The notes: generated by a model from the letters alone, not told the origin. Shown: positions 23,089-36,040, counted from the stretch's first letter. The stretch: DNA of 64,000 nucleotides from Stromatinia cepivora (GCA_014898415.1 RCTD01000029.1:665051-729050); one strand, 5' to 3'. Translations and numbers: made by a program.

Positions 23089-26000
23089 ATTATATTCTTT
23101 ACAAATATCAGATTGTACTTTCTTTGACCTGAACTATAGCTTCTATTTGATTATTGATCATAAATATCGTATTAGATTCTTCAAAACTATAATATAATAT
23201 TTTGCTAGTTTTACCATAAATTATAAAAATCTTTCAATTGAGAATACTATATCTGATCGAATATATATCATTAAATAGATTATACTTCTTATTCATTATT
23301 GATATTTATTTATATCTATTAATTCATCATTATCGATTGTTAACCAAAGATAGATATAATCTATTATTAACAATTTCTTGGTTTGATATTGTCTATATAT
23401 AATATTATATTTAATTAATATAATATTGAGATATTCTTCTTGGTTTATAATTAATATATATACTTTTCTATTATAAATAATCTTAATATTTAGGATCTTA
23501 TTAATCTTTTTTAAATTCTTGGTATTAAAACAAACTGATAATTTTTCATTGAACCAAATGATTTATAATGATATATATAATACAATAACGATATCATCGA
23601 TATATATCAATAATATTATATTACAATCTTTGGATATATACAAATATAGGTTTGCCAAACTTTGTATAAAGTTTATACCTAAAAACTTTTTCTTCAATAA
23701 TAAACTCCAATTCTTTTCAGTTTACTTCAAACTATATAGACTTTATAGGATTTATAATATATATCCCTTTTCGATTTCGATATTTTAAAATAATTCGAAA
23801 TAGATTTCTTTTTTCAAATACAATTCAATAAAGACATTTTTGATATCAAAATATAAATATTCCAAATCTTCCTTTGCAATAATAGTTAAAAATAATTTGA
23901 ATATATTTAATCTTATTATTGGTACAAATATTTTGTTGTAATTTTTTCCTAATACTTAATTGAACCCTTAAATTATTAATCTTATCTTGAATTATTCTAT
24001 TTTGTTATTTTTAATCTTAATTATAAATATTTATTTCATCGAAATCAGATTACTTTTTTTAAAAAATATATATTCTTTCCAAATATTATTTTAAATCAAA
24101 GATATGATTTCCTTTTGGATAATTTTTTTCCATTTTTCAAAGTATTTTCGATTCAATATTACTTCTTTATAAATTCTTAGTATTTTGATTCCCAAAACTT
24201 TTTCAACTAGATATGCTATATTTTCTATATTATTTATATCTATCAATGAAATTATGAAATCTAAAACGATCTTGTTTTTGATATAAGGATTTATTTTGTA
24301 AATAATTGGAATTGTAATTATAATATATTCTATATTTTCTTAAGTTTTGGCTTATATAGATATTATAATTAATACCCTTATAATCTTGTTTTCCCGTTTT
24401 TTTTCAGGATCTTATTCTATATTTCTTTTCTGTTTTTGTATTAGATATTTTGAAAATTCGTTTTTAAGATCTATTGTATTCTTTTGTTCGGTTTTAGATA
24501 ATTATAAATTTATTTCACTTTCTGATTCTATTGAAATAAATTTATTAACAAAATTTAAAACGATCTTAAATTTTGTTTCTAATACAAATTCAAAATCTAC
24601 AAAAATTGATTTTTGAATTGGAACCTTTAAAATAATGAATTCGATATTTGAAATATCTTTGGAAAAAGATTCTTGATTTGTTTTCTGAATATTGCTATCT
24701 TTATTTTCATTGTATATTGATATTAATGTATCTAATTTATTTAATTTCAATTCGATAATTGGGGTATTTGATATAATCATTAAACTCGATATAATATCTA
24801 TTGAAAAGAATACTTAGAATGAAAATGATACAAATATCATATTTGGTATTAAGGATAAAGAAGATATCTTATTTATTATTGATTTATTACGAAATCTTTA
24901 ATCTAATTTTACATTCTTTATTCTTTGTAGACTTGATTTACAATTTCTTAATTTAAGATCCAAATCTTCTTTTTAATAAAATTCATTTATGATTATTTTA
25001 TTTAATCAAAATATATAATCTAGCTTTAAAGAATATATTTTGATATATTTATTTATAACTTTTGAATATTCTAAAAATATATCGATTCTTGAAGTATCCT
25101 ACAATTTGTTATATCTTTGCTCTTTCAGAATAATCTTGGAATTAATATAAATATAATATTTGCTTCTCTAGATTTTGTATATTTCTATATCTAATATTAT
25201 ATTTGTAAAAGTTTTTATAAAAAATCAATTTATTCTGTTTATATCAAAATCAATATTAATACGATTCCTAATATAAGTATTATATTCTATAACTTCGTTC
25301 CAAAATTTTAATAATAATCCAACTTCTTTTAGTATTACTTTTATATCTATTTTTGTAATCCTTATATTCTATTCTGTAGATTTATTTTGATATAAGAAAA
25401 CAATTGTTGTAATTTCGAATTGTATATTTAATAATTATTTATAAATAGTTTGTAGGAGTTCCAATATATTGTTAATTTTGATTATAATAATCTTTTCTTT
25501 AATAGTCAATTTCATTTTCTTTTTTCAAATTTTCAATATTTGAATTATATCATCTTTTTGTTTAAATAATATAATCCAATTTACTTTTGTATAATTATCG
25601 ATGATCAATATAAAATAATAATTCCTTCGAATTGATTTTGGGAATGATCTTGCAATATCGAAATATATAAATTCGAGTTTTTTTGATTTATACAAACTCA
25701 ATTGTTTCGGAATACAATTGATTATTTTGATAAATATATATATTTTGCAGATATTTAATTCAATTGGGATTTTTATTAGTTTAATTATATTGAATATCTT
25801 ATATAGATTTTTGATCTTATTTAAATCTAAATGATTGAATCTTTAATATTATAATAAATATCTCTTTTTCTCTTTAAATATTAATTCATTATCAATATCT
25901 TTGATATTATTAATTATCTTTAAAGAAAAGCTTTTTTCTTAATCATTTTGATATATATTCGAATAGAAAACTGTATTCTTGTATTTTTTGATTATATATA

Positions 26001-26400
26001 AAACCATATATATTCCATTTTGTATTTTAATACAAATAATTTTCTTATTATCCTTCTTGAAATATATATAATAAAAATTGAATTCCCTTTATAATTCTAT
26101 TTTGTAAATTCTTTTTCCTAATAGCAAATTTACTTCTAATTTTGATATATATAATACATTTGAAAATAACATCTTAGAACCATTTTTATATATTATATTC
26201 ATTAAATCCCAATAACAATAATACATTATTCCTCTATCAATCTTTATTCTTCATTTGATAATAGAATCTATTAATCTGAATAATAAAGATTGATTAGATA
26301 TATATAAAAAAGCATTTATATCAATATATTATTTATTAAATTGTAATCTTCCTTTATTATATCTTTAATATCGAAATCTGATTCAAAGATATTGTTAATA
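23089..26400 (-). pseudogene. D pol: degenerate copia integrase and reverse transcriptase
   Basis: Minus-strand frame collinear with E. The RT active site Y-I-D-D is intact at 23604-23593. The first RT Asp block lies near 23850. The integrase-RT linker is at 24780-24500 and matches the segment captured by family A. The integrase core is at about 25720-25150. Scattered stops, most explained by C-to-T or G-to-A change, make it a pseudogene. Confidence 0.8.
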
Positions 26401-26916
26401 GAGTATATTTGATCTTTCTTATTGAAATAGATTTTCTTCGGATTCGATGATTTCCTTCTTTTTTGATAATGAAGATAATTATAAAAGAGTTTGTTGGTTT
26501 ATATTAAATATAGGTAATCTTATATATAATAACCTTTCTTTTGATACAAATCGTAAACATTATTTGAAATCTCAAAATTTGATTTTTGATATCGAAAAAT
26601 ATATTTAGATCCTTTTATAATTTATATTTATTTTGATTTATCTTTAAAATGAAATTCCTTAATCTGTAAATGCTTGATCTTATCATCGATACTAAGATTG
26701 ATTTGGATATCCAATATATCCATTATTTCTTAATAATCGATTGAAAAATTATATATTAAAATTAAGCATAAAACAGTATTTTAATATATTGACCAATAGC
26801 TTTTGTTTACAGCCCCTAATTTCCTTCTATACTTTTTCAATTTGTTCTGAGTTTCGATAATGATCATATCGGGATAGATATCAGATTGAAATTTGAAGTT
26901 CTGGATTATCATTATA
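26401..26916 (-). pseudogene. D gag, C-terminal part
   Basis: Continues on the far side of element E (36212-36573). It includes the region equivalent to the zinc knuckle of E at about 28205-28246, where the cysteines and histidine have become Tyr. It ends at the E target site TTATA (26912-26916). Confidence 0.65.
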
Positions 26917-27082
26917 TGTTGGAAATGAGACCATCATAGGATTAGAATTGAGGTCACGTGATCACAATAGTGCACAGACCATATTTGGGAATAACCTCAA
27001 TTCTACTTCTATTAAAATAATAGATCCTTAATTCAATTTATATAATTAATAATATTATTATTTTCTATATCAAAAATTAATA
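26917..27082 (+). repeat. E 5' LTR
   Basis: 166 bp. The first ~95 bases keep CpG and CpA sites, including the CACGTGATCACAATAGTGCA stretch. The inner 70 bases are nearly pure AT, ending AAAAATTAATA instead of AAAAGTTAACA. Confidence 0.92.
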
Positions 27083-27481
27083 GATTATAAAATCCGGTTG
27101 TATAATAGTAATTAAAAAGTAAAGCAAATCGAAAAAGGATTAATATAGCTAATAGGAATGAAACAGAATAGAAATCAGAATTTTCATATAATATTATTGA
27201 AATAGAATTGAAATACGATAATACAGTTTATAATTTATAATATTATAGATCAAAGTAAAGAGCAGTCTGTATAATGCTGATATAGAATTATAGCAAAAGC
27301 GAAGAGCAAATTTGTATAATTATAAGAAAATATATTATAATATGATTTTACGAATTTTTTTATTGTTTTATTTTTTATATTTCTTTATTATCCTAAATTT
27401 ATTTACAATATATTTTTTAAGATTGTTTTAAAAACCTAAAAATTATCTTCGATATCCATTAAACAATAAAAAACCTTTACA
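27083..27481 (+). promoter_or_regulatory. E untranslated leader between 5' LTR and gag
   Basis: About 400 bases without an open frame, starting right after the LTR with GATTATAAAATCCGGTTG (D has GGTTATGAAATCTGGTTG). The base after the LTR is where a tRNA primer site would lie, but I cannot assign a tRNA. Confidence 0.45.
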
Positions 27482-28480
27482 ATATCGAAATCAAACAATC
27501 CTTCGAAGTTCGATCAAAACAATTATAAATGATAATTCAAACAAACGAAAATATAATTGAAAGGGAAAGGATGGTTTTATACAATTGATTAAATATTAAA
27601 CGAATATATATAGATTATAAAACCCAATATAGCATTTGCCTACAAAATCAATGATCGTGTATATTACAATGTCGAATTGAAATCGGAATATTTAAAGGAC
27701 AAAGCAAATATATTATTATATATTTATATAATATTTAATGATAATGATAAAGTTTTTACCGATGAATATTTAATAGTATATATATTCTAAAAATACTTTA
27801 AATCAAAATATATCAAAATCAATATAATTATAATTAATATATATATAACAATAATCCAGAACTTCAAATTTCAATCCGATATTTATTCCGACATAATTAT
27901 TATCAAAGTTTGGAATAAATTGAAAAAATATAAAAAGAAATTTAGGGTTGTAAATGAAAATTGTTGATCAGTATATCAAGATATTGTTTTATTTTTGATT
28001 TTAATATATAATTTTTCAATCGATTATCAAAGAATAATAAATATATTGGATATCTAAATCAGTTTTAGTATTGATAATAAAATCAAGCATTTGTAGATTA
28101 AGAAATTTTGTTTTAAGAATGGATTAGAATGAATATAAATTGCAAAAGGATCTAGATATACTTTTCGATATCAAAAATCAGATTTCGAGATCCCAAATAA
28201 TGTTTGTGATCTATATCAAAAAGAAGGTTATTATATATAAAATTGTTTGTATTTAATATGAATTAGTAAATTCCTTTGTAGTTATTTTTGTTATTAAAAA
28301 AAAAAAAGATTATCGAATCCGAAGAAGGTTTATTTCAATAAGAAAGATTAAGTATATTTTGTTAATAATATTTTTGAATCAGATTTTGATATTGAGGATA
28401 TAATAAAGAAAGATTGTAATTTGATAAAGGAGATTATTAGTAAGGCTTTTTTTAATAAATGATATATTGATATAAATATT
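27482..28480 (+). pseudogene. E gag: degenerate copia capsid/nucleocapsid protein
   Basis: The frame starts at an ATA (27482-27484) where ATG is expected, giving '(M)SKSNNPSKFDQNNYK' like the D copy. Copia gag typically begins this way, with a Leu/Lys 'F.G.N..W' region. The capsid part contains 'YLKDKANILLYIYI'. The nucleocapsid knuckle at 28205-28246 keeps the C-x2-C-x4-H-x4-C spacing. Its second Cys has become Tyr and its His has become Tyr, both by single RIP-type transitions, so RNA binding is lost. Several stops. Confidence 0.75.
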
Positions 28481-31113
28481 TCTTTATATATATTTAATTA
28501 ATCTTTATTATTCAGATTAATAGATTTTATTATCAAACGAAAAATAAAGATTAATAAAGAAATAATGTATTATTGTTATTAGGGTTTAGTAAATATAATA
28601 TACAAAGATGGTTCTAAAATGTTATTTTCAAATATATTATATATATTAAAACTAAAAGTAAATTTGTTGTTAGGAAAAAGGATTTGTGAAATAGAATTGT
28701 AAAGGGAATTCAATTTTTATTATATATATTTCAAAAAGGACAATAAGAAAGTTATCTGTACTAAAATGTAAAACGGAATGTATATAATTTTATATATAAT
28801 TAAAGGATATAAGGATATAGTTTTTTGTTTGAGTATATATCAAAATGATTAGGAAAAAGGTTTTTTTTTAGAGATAATCGATGATATCAAAGGTATCGAT
28901 AATGAATTAATATTTAAGGAAAAAGAGAGATATTTGTTATAATATTAAAGATTCAATCATTTAGGTTTAGATAAGATCAAGAATCTATATAAGGTATTTA
29001 ATATAATTAAATCAATGAAGGTTCCAATTGAATTAAATATCTGTGAAGTGTGTATATTTATTAAGATAATCAATTATATTTTGAAGTAATTGAGTTTGTA
29101 TAAATCAAAGAGATTCGAATTTATATATTTCGATATTGTAAGATCATTCTCAAAATCGATTCGAGGGAATCGTTATTTTATATTGATTATCGATAATTGT
29201 ACAAAAGTAAATTGGATTATGTTATTTAAACAAAAAGATAATACAATTCAAATATTGAAAACTTAGAAAAAGAAGATGGAATTGGTTATTAGAGAAAAGA
29301 TCATTACAATTAGAATTGATAATACATTAAAACTTTTACAAATTATTTATAAATAATCATCAAATATATAATCCGAAATTATAACAATTACTTCTTTATA
29401 TTAAAACAAACCTGTAAAACAGAATATAAAAACTACAAAAACAAATATAAAAGTAATACTAAAAGAAACTAAATTATTATTAAAGTTTTAGAACGAAATT
29501 GTAAAATATAATATTTATATCAGGAATTATATTAATATTAATTCTAATATAAACGAAATAGATCGATCCTTTACAAAAGTTTTTACAAATATAATATCAA
29601 ATATAAAGATATATAAAATCTAAAGAAGCAAATGTTATATTTATATCAATCCCAAAACTATTCCGAAAAAACAAAGATACAATAAGTTGTAGGATATTTC
29701 GAGAATCAGTATATTCTTAAGATATTCAAAAGTTATAAACAAATATATCAAAATATATTCTTCAGAATTAAATTATATATTTCGATCGAACAAAATAATC
29801 ATAGATAAATCTTGTCGAAAAGGAGATTTGGATTTTAAATTAAGAAATTGTGAATCAGATTTACAAGAAATAAAGAATATAAAGTTAAATCGAAAACCTT
29901 ATAGTAGATCAATAATAAACAAAATATTTTCTTTATTTTCAATATTAAATATAATATCTATATTATTTTTGTTCCAAATGTTTTCTTTAGTAAATATTAT
30001 ATCGAGTTTAATGATTATACTAAATATTCCAATTATCGAATTGAAATCAGATAAATTAAATATATCAATATCAATATACAATGAAGATAAAGATAACAAT
30101 ATTCAGAAAACAAATCAAGAATCTTTTTTCAAAGATATTTCAGATATCGAATCTATTATTCCAAAAGTTCCAATTCAAAAATCAACTTCTGTAGATCCTG
30201 AATCTATATTGAAAGCAAAATTTAAGATCGTTTTAAATTTTATTAACAAATTTATTTCAATAAAATCAGAAAACGAAATAAATCTAGAATCATTTGAAAT
30301 CGAACAAAAGGATACAATGGATTTTGAAGACGAATCTCTAAAATATTTAATACGAAAACAGAAAAGAGATATAAAACAAGATCCTGAAGAAGAATAGGAA
30401 AGCAAGATTATAAAGATATTAATTATAATATTTATACAAATCAAAACTTAAAAAAGTATAGAATATATTATAATTATAATCCCAATCATTTACAAAATGA
30501 ACTTTTATATCAAAAACAAAATCATTTCAGATTTCATAACTTTATTGATAAATATAAACAATACAGAAAATGTAATATATTCAATCAAAGAAATTCTGGA
30601 AATCAAAATACCAAGAACTTATAAGAAAACAATATCAGATCGAAAACATTTTGAAAAATGAAAGAAAGTTATCCAAGAAGAAATTATATCTTTAATTCAA
30701 AATAATATTTAGAAAGAATATATACTCCTTAAAGGAAGTAATTTGGTTTCGATAAAATAGGTATTTATAATTAAAATCAAAGATAACAAAGTAAAACGAT
30801 TCAAGGCAAGATTAATAATTCAAGGGTTCAGTTAGATATTAGAAAAAGATTATAACGAAATGTTTGTATCAATAATAAGGCTAAATACATTCAAATTATT
30901 CTTAATTATTATTATAAAGAAAAATTTGGAATATTTATATTTTGATATCAAAAACACTTTTACTGAATTGTATTTAAAGAAAGAGATTTATTTTGAACTA
31001 TTTCAAGATATTAAAGTCGAAAAGGGATATATACTACGAATTTTACAAAGTTTATATAATTTGAAATAAATTGGAAGGGATTGGAGTTTATTATTAAAGA
31101 AAGAGCTTTTAGA
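28481..31113 (+). pseudogene. E pol, 5' part: protease, integrase and start of reverse transcriptase
   Basis: Protease-like region at about 28560-28720 ('MLFSNILYILKLKVNLLLG'). Pre-integrase around 28930 ('RFNHLGLDKIKNLY'; an H-x-G-H-like block remains). Integrase core at 29110-29600, with 'RFEFIYFDI', 'IDNCTKVNW', the second Asp in 'RIDNTLKLL' and the Glu block altered to Lys ('KPVKQNIKTTK'). The linker is open for 189 codons at 29828-30397. RT starts at about 30590, with 'FDIKNTFTELYLKKEIYFE' near 30945-31000 carrying the first catalytic Asp. The frame is broken by the pogo element at 31116. Confidence 0.82.
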
Positions 31114-31115
31114 TA

Positions 31116-31157
31116 ACCGATTTCCCTACATCGTGCACGACCCCACATCTTGCATGC
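31116..31157 (+). repeat. Fot1/pogo left terminal inverted repeat
   Basis: Differs from the reverse complement of 33259-33300 at only a few positions, all C/T. Confidence 0.9.
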
Positions 31158-31399
31158 CCCTCATATTCCTATTACAATCACTTCAAAATTCGATATTAAT
31201 TATAAATTATAAGATATAAAGCTACAATTCTTTTTGAGCAATAAAGAGATATAGTATTATCCTATAGAATTAAAAAACCTTTATATTTTCAATTTCGATG
31301 AAACCTTGATATGTTGCTCAGTCTTTGAATATAATACCCCCCTTCCTTCTTCTATTATTGATTTATCAATCTCTACAATATCGTGATCCTTTATAGCTT

Positions 31400-33229
31400 T
31401 TTGGAATACTAAATCTATAATAAGAAAACGTTTTTAAATCATTTATACTCTTTTAATAGAAGATATTAATGATTTCCGAACTCTTTTCATCTTTTCTTTG
31501 GTATCATATACAATTTGACAATCGACCTTCCTTTGTACTATTCTCTCTTTAATCGCTTTATTCTTTCATTCCTTTTCAACTTTCTTTTCGATTTTCTTTT
31601 GCTTTTTAGCTTCCTTCTTTTGTTCAACAATTAGTACTTTCATCAATTGGTAAGTTCTAGCTCTTTCGATTTGCAAAAGGAAATATAAAAAAGTATCTCC
31701 GCCCTCCTCCCCTATTAAGTTTAAATGTTTAAAACAGGTTTTTTTCTTTCTTTCGATCTTCAAAACTTTTTTTAAACCTTTTGCTTTATACAATTGGATA
31801 TTAGCATTAATTATATATATAAATGCAATCTTAAAAAACTTCTGAATGATATTGGGATCCTGTTTAAGGCGAAATTCTAATTTGAAGTGACAAAGAGTTT
31901 TAATTATATATAACATCTTTATTTTATTCCTTATAAATTGCATCGACGTAAATAACATAGGGGCTTGCTCTAATTCGATACTGCGAATAGTAATGTTCTT
32001 ATTTATAGGATAAATGCCGGCTTTTTCGAAAGATTTCAGAATATTATGAATAATAGTAGATTGAGTTTAAGCAACCTTAAATATCATCCAAAAGTTACAT
32101 TTCGATATTTCAATGATACCTCCGCTTTTGTGCATTAAATTATTGAATTCTATATTATAATTCATCGAAAGGGGAAAGAAGTAGCCCACATTAAGAGGTT
32201 AGAGTCGATATATAGAATAAAGGGGGAGAATCAATAAAATGATCTTCAATTCGTTGCATTTCGATATAAATTCCATATTCATATAATTAGAATAATCATT
32301 TACAATCAATAGACAATATCCTTTCCCTGTTTTTGAATGAGTATAGCATTGAAAGACCTTATTAAGTCAGGTGAGGCCGAATGTATTCGACGATCATCCA
32401 TTGTTTGAAGCTCCGAAATAAGTCTGATCCTTCACTCCTATCTCATTAACCCATATATCCTGTAGATCTCTAAATTCCTCTTTATAAATTAAAGTAGATA
32501 GAATAACTGTACTATTGGTACATATACATGCTAAAAGAATGATAAACTCTTTCAATCCATCCTACCTAGCTTTTGTAATTCTACCACGATCATATGCACT
32601 AATATTCATTATTCTTTTCATAGTCCTCCCTAAATCAATCATAAAGCCCTTCTCGTCCCAATTATATATATTCTTAGATAATATATTGTATTTTGTAGTT
32701 ATTTTTATTAACTAAATGAAAAAAAGAAAGGTATTAGTATAATTCTTTTAAATAATAAAATTCAATAATAATACAAAATAATTCAAACCAGATCATAAAA
32801 ATACTCAAATACAACAACATTATCAACTTTCACATATAAATTATCAATACATCGGAGATACCGATTTTGAAGATATATTTTATGCCTTTTCACAAAATTT
32901 GCCGTTCAATTCTTCCCTAAAAAGCGGCCTATAATCTCTTTCGTAAGGTTTTTGATTATACAATTTGTAAAAGATATAGATCTTTGTATCAATTTGTTAA
33001 TTTGATCGATTAAAACCTTTTCTTGCTTTTTTGAAAAAAATTGATGAATTTCAGCATATACGATACTGCAAAAAATAGTTTTGCTTTTATAGTATCGAAA
33101 AAGCGTTAAACAATTAATTTTGAAAAAATTTATTATTTGAGTATATTTAGGGTGCTCTTCCTTTTTAATTTGAGCTAATACAAACTCCATACAGGTCTCT
33201 GAAGGTATATCGTCGCTATATCCGTCCAT
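31400..33229 (-). pseudogene. Degenerate Fot1/pogo transposase (CENP-B-like HTH plus DDE)
   Basis: Minus strand, from ATG at 33229. Residues 1-107 form the DNA-binding region: an N-terminal psq-type helix-turn-helix, then a CENP-B-type HTH around 'LSKKQEKVLIDQINKL' and 'LTKEIIGRFLGKN'. After a gap, the DDE domain covers about 32720-32060. The second catalytic Asp block reads 'LLIVNDYSNYMNMEF', where the family has D-G-H-S-S-H. The 'QPLNVGYF' block has Asn for the family Asp. Both are GAT-to-AAT changes. The C-terminal tail at 31958-31430 is Lys-rich ('KAKGLKKVLKIERKKK'). The catalytic Asp losses make it inactive. Confidence 0.85.
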
Positions 33230-33258
33230 GGTGGTTAATATTTTATAAAATTAAAAGT

Positions 33259-33300
33259 GTATGCAAGATATGGGGTCGTGCACGATATAGGGAAATCGGT
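33259..33300 (-). repeat. Fot1/pogo right terminal inverted repeat
   Basis: Mirror of the left repeat. Followed by TA at 33301-33302. Confidence 0.9.
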
Positions 33301-33302
33301 TA

Positions 33303-34150
33303 TAGGCTTTATATAAAGTTTAGTAAACCCATATTTGTATATATCCAAAAATCGTGATATAATATTATTGGTATATATCGATGATATCATTATTATATTG
33401 TATATATCATCGTAAATCATTTGGTTCGATAAAAAACTATTAATCTGTTTTAATATCAAGAATCTAGAGGAAATTAATAAGATTCTAAGTATTAGGATTA
33501 TTCGCAATAGAAAAGTATATATATTAATTATAAATTAAAAAGAATATCTCAATATTATACTAATTAAATACAGTATTATATATAAATAATATCAAATCAA
33601 AAAACTATTAATAATAAATTATATCTATTTCTGATTAATAATTAATGACAATGAATTGATAAATATAAACAAATATCAATAACGAATAAAAAATATAATC
33701 CATTCAATAGTATATATTCGATTAAATATAGTATTCTCAATTGAAAGACTTTTACAATTTATAACAAAATTAATAAAACATTATATTATAGCTTTAAAGA
33801 ATCTGATATAATATTTACAATCAATAATTAAACAAAAGTTATGGTTCGGGTCAAAGAGAGTACAATTTGATATTTGTAAAGAATATAATATATTTGATAA
33901 TATAATAAAGGTATATATAGATATAGATTGGATTAGTAATAAATATGATTGGAAAAGTATTTCAAGAGGAGTTGTGATATTCTATAAAGGCTTTATATTA
34001 TCGGCTAACAAGAAACAAATGTTTATGGTTACCTTTAATATAGAATCAGAATATATTGCGACAGTAATATTCATCAAATAAAAGAAATGGATTATATAAA
34101 TACTCAAAGACCTATTCAGATCAAGTTATATTGGAAAAAACAAAGATACA
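33303..34150 (+). pseudogene. E pol, middle part: reverse transcriptase catalytic half and RNase H
   Basis: Resumes the frame after the pogo insertion. Y-I-D-D is intact at 33374-33385, so the RT active site survived RIP. RNase H starts near 33880 with 'YIDIDWISNKYDWKS' and contains 'ESEYIAT' at about 34045. Broken at 34155 by the short LTR element. Confidence 0.82.
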
Positions 34151-34155
34151 ATTTA

Positions 34156-34249
34156 TGTCACGAGATATATAGCTTCGTAGCACACTCTCTTTAGTTCTGT
34201 AGCTTTTAATTCTAAGGTTGATCTTTAAACGCTCGTTGGGTTCGTTATA
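34156..34249 (+). repeat. Left LTR of the short element, 56-bp internal deletion
   Basis: Identical in order to the right LTR except for the missing 56 bases and a few C-to-T changes. The deletion ends share ATA. Confidence 0.85.
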
Positions 34250-35397
34250 TTATTAAAAGTTCTTCCAGATAAGAAATGGAATAACATTTGTACATACTCA
34301 TGTATACTCCGCTTGTTCCTATTTAGGTATATACTTATACTCTCTCGCTTGCATATAGATCTTTTTGATATTATTCAAAGATGTTATCTTTTTTTTTACC
34401 CTTAATTTCTAAGCTATAAATTACAATTCGATAAATCTTGCGATTACAGAATTTCGTGGTGAAATAACTCATCAGCGGGATGAAATCTCATTTCTATACT
34501 CCCTGATTCTCAAACGCATTCCTGCTATTTATACTCTTTTTTGTTTGAAATCCTCTTTCCCTGATCCTGAAAAATTCAATAATAGTTTTCAAAAATTCGA
34601 TACCTAACTTCCTTCGATTCAAGTGAAACTACAAATAAACAATACTACGATCGGCAATTCTACAATTCAATTTTATTATATTTATTTCAATTTCGAATTT
34701 TATGTATAAGTTATAATACTACTTTAGTTTTCTTTTTTTGATCAAAACATTCCCTTAAATCATACAACGATCCTGGATCAATTTATATGCGTTTACAATA
34801 ATCCAAATAAAATCTAAAAGACTGAAGACAAGTTATTCACTTTCAAATAAAGAACCGATTTTTTATATACCTATATTGCTAAATTCGAAAGAACCCTTTA
34901 CAAAGCCAAAGATCAGAATTAACCCGATTCGAATAAAATCTCAATTTTTCGCAATAGACTTAATATTATTCTTAGAAATTGTTTTTCTTAATAGCTTTCT
35001 TTTCCCCACTTTTATCCCGATTTTATTCAGATCATATAACAACTAGCTACTCGTACAACGAATGGATTCCCTGTATTATCCCATTCTAGTGAATCTAAAG
35101 CCCCATATATATTATAGAATCCATCCCATTTTCGGAACCACAATCTAATGGATATTAACAATCTTAATATTATTGATGCCTTTAGCCTTTTTGATACCCA
35201 ATCAGACAAACCCGATCGTACCTTGATTCTACCCTACATATAAGCACCCGAATTTTCCCCTTCTAAAAGAACTCTCTTACACAAACAAAATAAATATATA
35301 TAATATAAAAATAACTCTTATTGGATACGAATCTATCCGCTAAACCCATATCAAGGAGTCCGAGATCGATAAAAGCCTGTTCTGGCTATTATATTAA
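34250..35397. other. Internal region of the short element, no domain recognised
   Basis: A minus-strand frame at 35027-35209 is open for 61 codons but is opposite to the sense predicted by the purine tract and shows no motif, so it is left uncalled. Confidence 0.5.
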
Positions 35398-35554
35398 CTA
35401 CTGAGCCCGAAAACGACGATGATGAGGATCTAGGAGAAATGATCAATGGCCGATATTTTGAAGATCGCTTGGAAGAGGCACATGGTACGGTGGATGCGTA
35501 TTCGTTGGCTGTAATACAATTCGCGCATCAGGAATTTTTATCAAAAGAAGATTA
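35390..35554 (+). pseudogene. C-terminal remnant of an unrecognised protein in the short element
   Basis: About 54 codons, open on the + strand, ending in TAA at 35552-35554. Acidic start 'EPENDDDEDLGEMINGRY', then 'EDRLEEAHGTVDAYSLAV' and the terminus 'HQEFLSKED'. Codons use G and C freely, unlike everything around. A stop lies upstream near 35370. Its place, about 70 bases before the purine tract and 3' LTR, fits the end of a retroelement gag or pol left after an internal deletion. Family not recognised. Confidence 0.45.
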
Positions 35555-35611
35555 ATGATCATTTTGTACTTAAATCATTCATTTAAAATGAGTTCGAGGC
35601 GAACTCTTCAG

Positions 35612-35624
35612 AAGGGGGGGGTAG
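35612..35624 (+). other. Polypurine tract of the short LTR element
   Basis: GAAGGGGGGGGTAG directly before the right LTR. Such tracts prime plus-strand synthesis and mark the 3' end of the element. Confidence 0.75.
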
Positions 35625-35774
35625 TATCACGAGATACACGTGATCGCGTACGATCGGGCTAATACGGTACTAAGCTCCGAGCCGATCATATATATAGCTT
35701 CGTAGCACATTCTCTTTAGCTCTGTAGCTTTTAATTCTAAGATTGATCTCTAAACGCTCGTTGGGTTCGTCACA
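35625..35774 (+). repeat. Right LTR of the short element
   Basis: 150 bp, TATCACGAGATACACG to GGGTTCGTCACA, with several CpG dinucleotides. Confidence 0.88.
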
Positions 35775-35779
35775 ATTTA

Positions 35780-36010
35780 AATACTTAATAATAATCAAAG
35801 TGTTTTAATTTTAATCAAGAATCTATATTTATACAAACGATCCAAATATATAGATATCAATTATCATTTTATTAAAGATTTAATAGAAAAAAAGAAAATC
35901 GTTATTAGTTATATCAATATATATAATATAATTGTCAACGAAATGATGAAACTTTATACAAGAATTGCTTTCGAAAAATTCAAGAAAATGTTAGGATTAA
36001 TGGTCTAGAA
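35780..36010 (+). pseudogene. E pol, 3' end: end of RNase H
   Basis: Continues after the insertion with 'INYHFIKDLIEKKK' and ends 'FEKFKKMLGLMV', followed by TAG, 31 bases before the 3' LTR. Collinear with COP1 13820-14043. Confidence 0.82.
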
Positions 36011-36040
36011 AGATCGAATAGGATATCCTCAATAAAGGAG

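Larger units (their letters stand above)
31116..33300 (-). mobile_element. Fot1/pogo-type (Tc1/mariner superfamily) DNA transposon
   Basis: 2,185 bp with inverted repeats of about 42 bp (31116-31157 and 33259-33300, ACCGATTTCCCTACATCG at the left end). It is flanked by the duplicated TA dinucleotide (31114-31115 and 33301-33302), the target rule of this superfamily. The uninterrupted site is visible in D near 23680. The transposase is on the minus strand. It inserted into the RT of E, after E had integrated into D. The inverted repeats are hardly mutated, while the transposase carries RIP-type changes. Confidence 0.93.
34156..35774 (+). mobile_element. Short LTR retroelement, probably non-autonomous, inserted in E RNase H
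   Basis: 1,619 bp. LTRs at 34156-34249 (94 bp) and 35625-35774 (150 bp) both begin TRTCACGAGATA and end GTTCGTYAYA. Target duplication ATTTA at 34151-34155 and 35775-35779. The left LTR lacks 56 bases found in the right one (35637-35692). A perfect purine tract (GAAGGGGGGGG) ends just before the right LTR, giving sense +. Base composition is closer to normal and CpG sites survive, so it is young or escaped RIP. There is no RT. It is gypsy-like by its LTR ends and purine tract only, an inference. Confidence 0.85.

Noticed and set aside
29899..30444. Minus-strand frames opposite E
   Set aside because: Shadows of the 189-codon stretch of copia pol on the plus strand.
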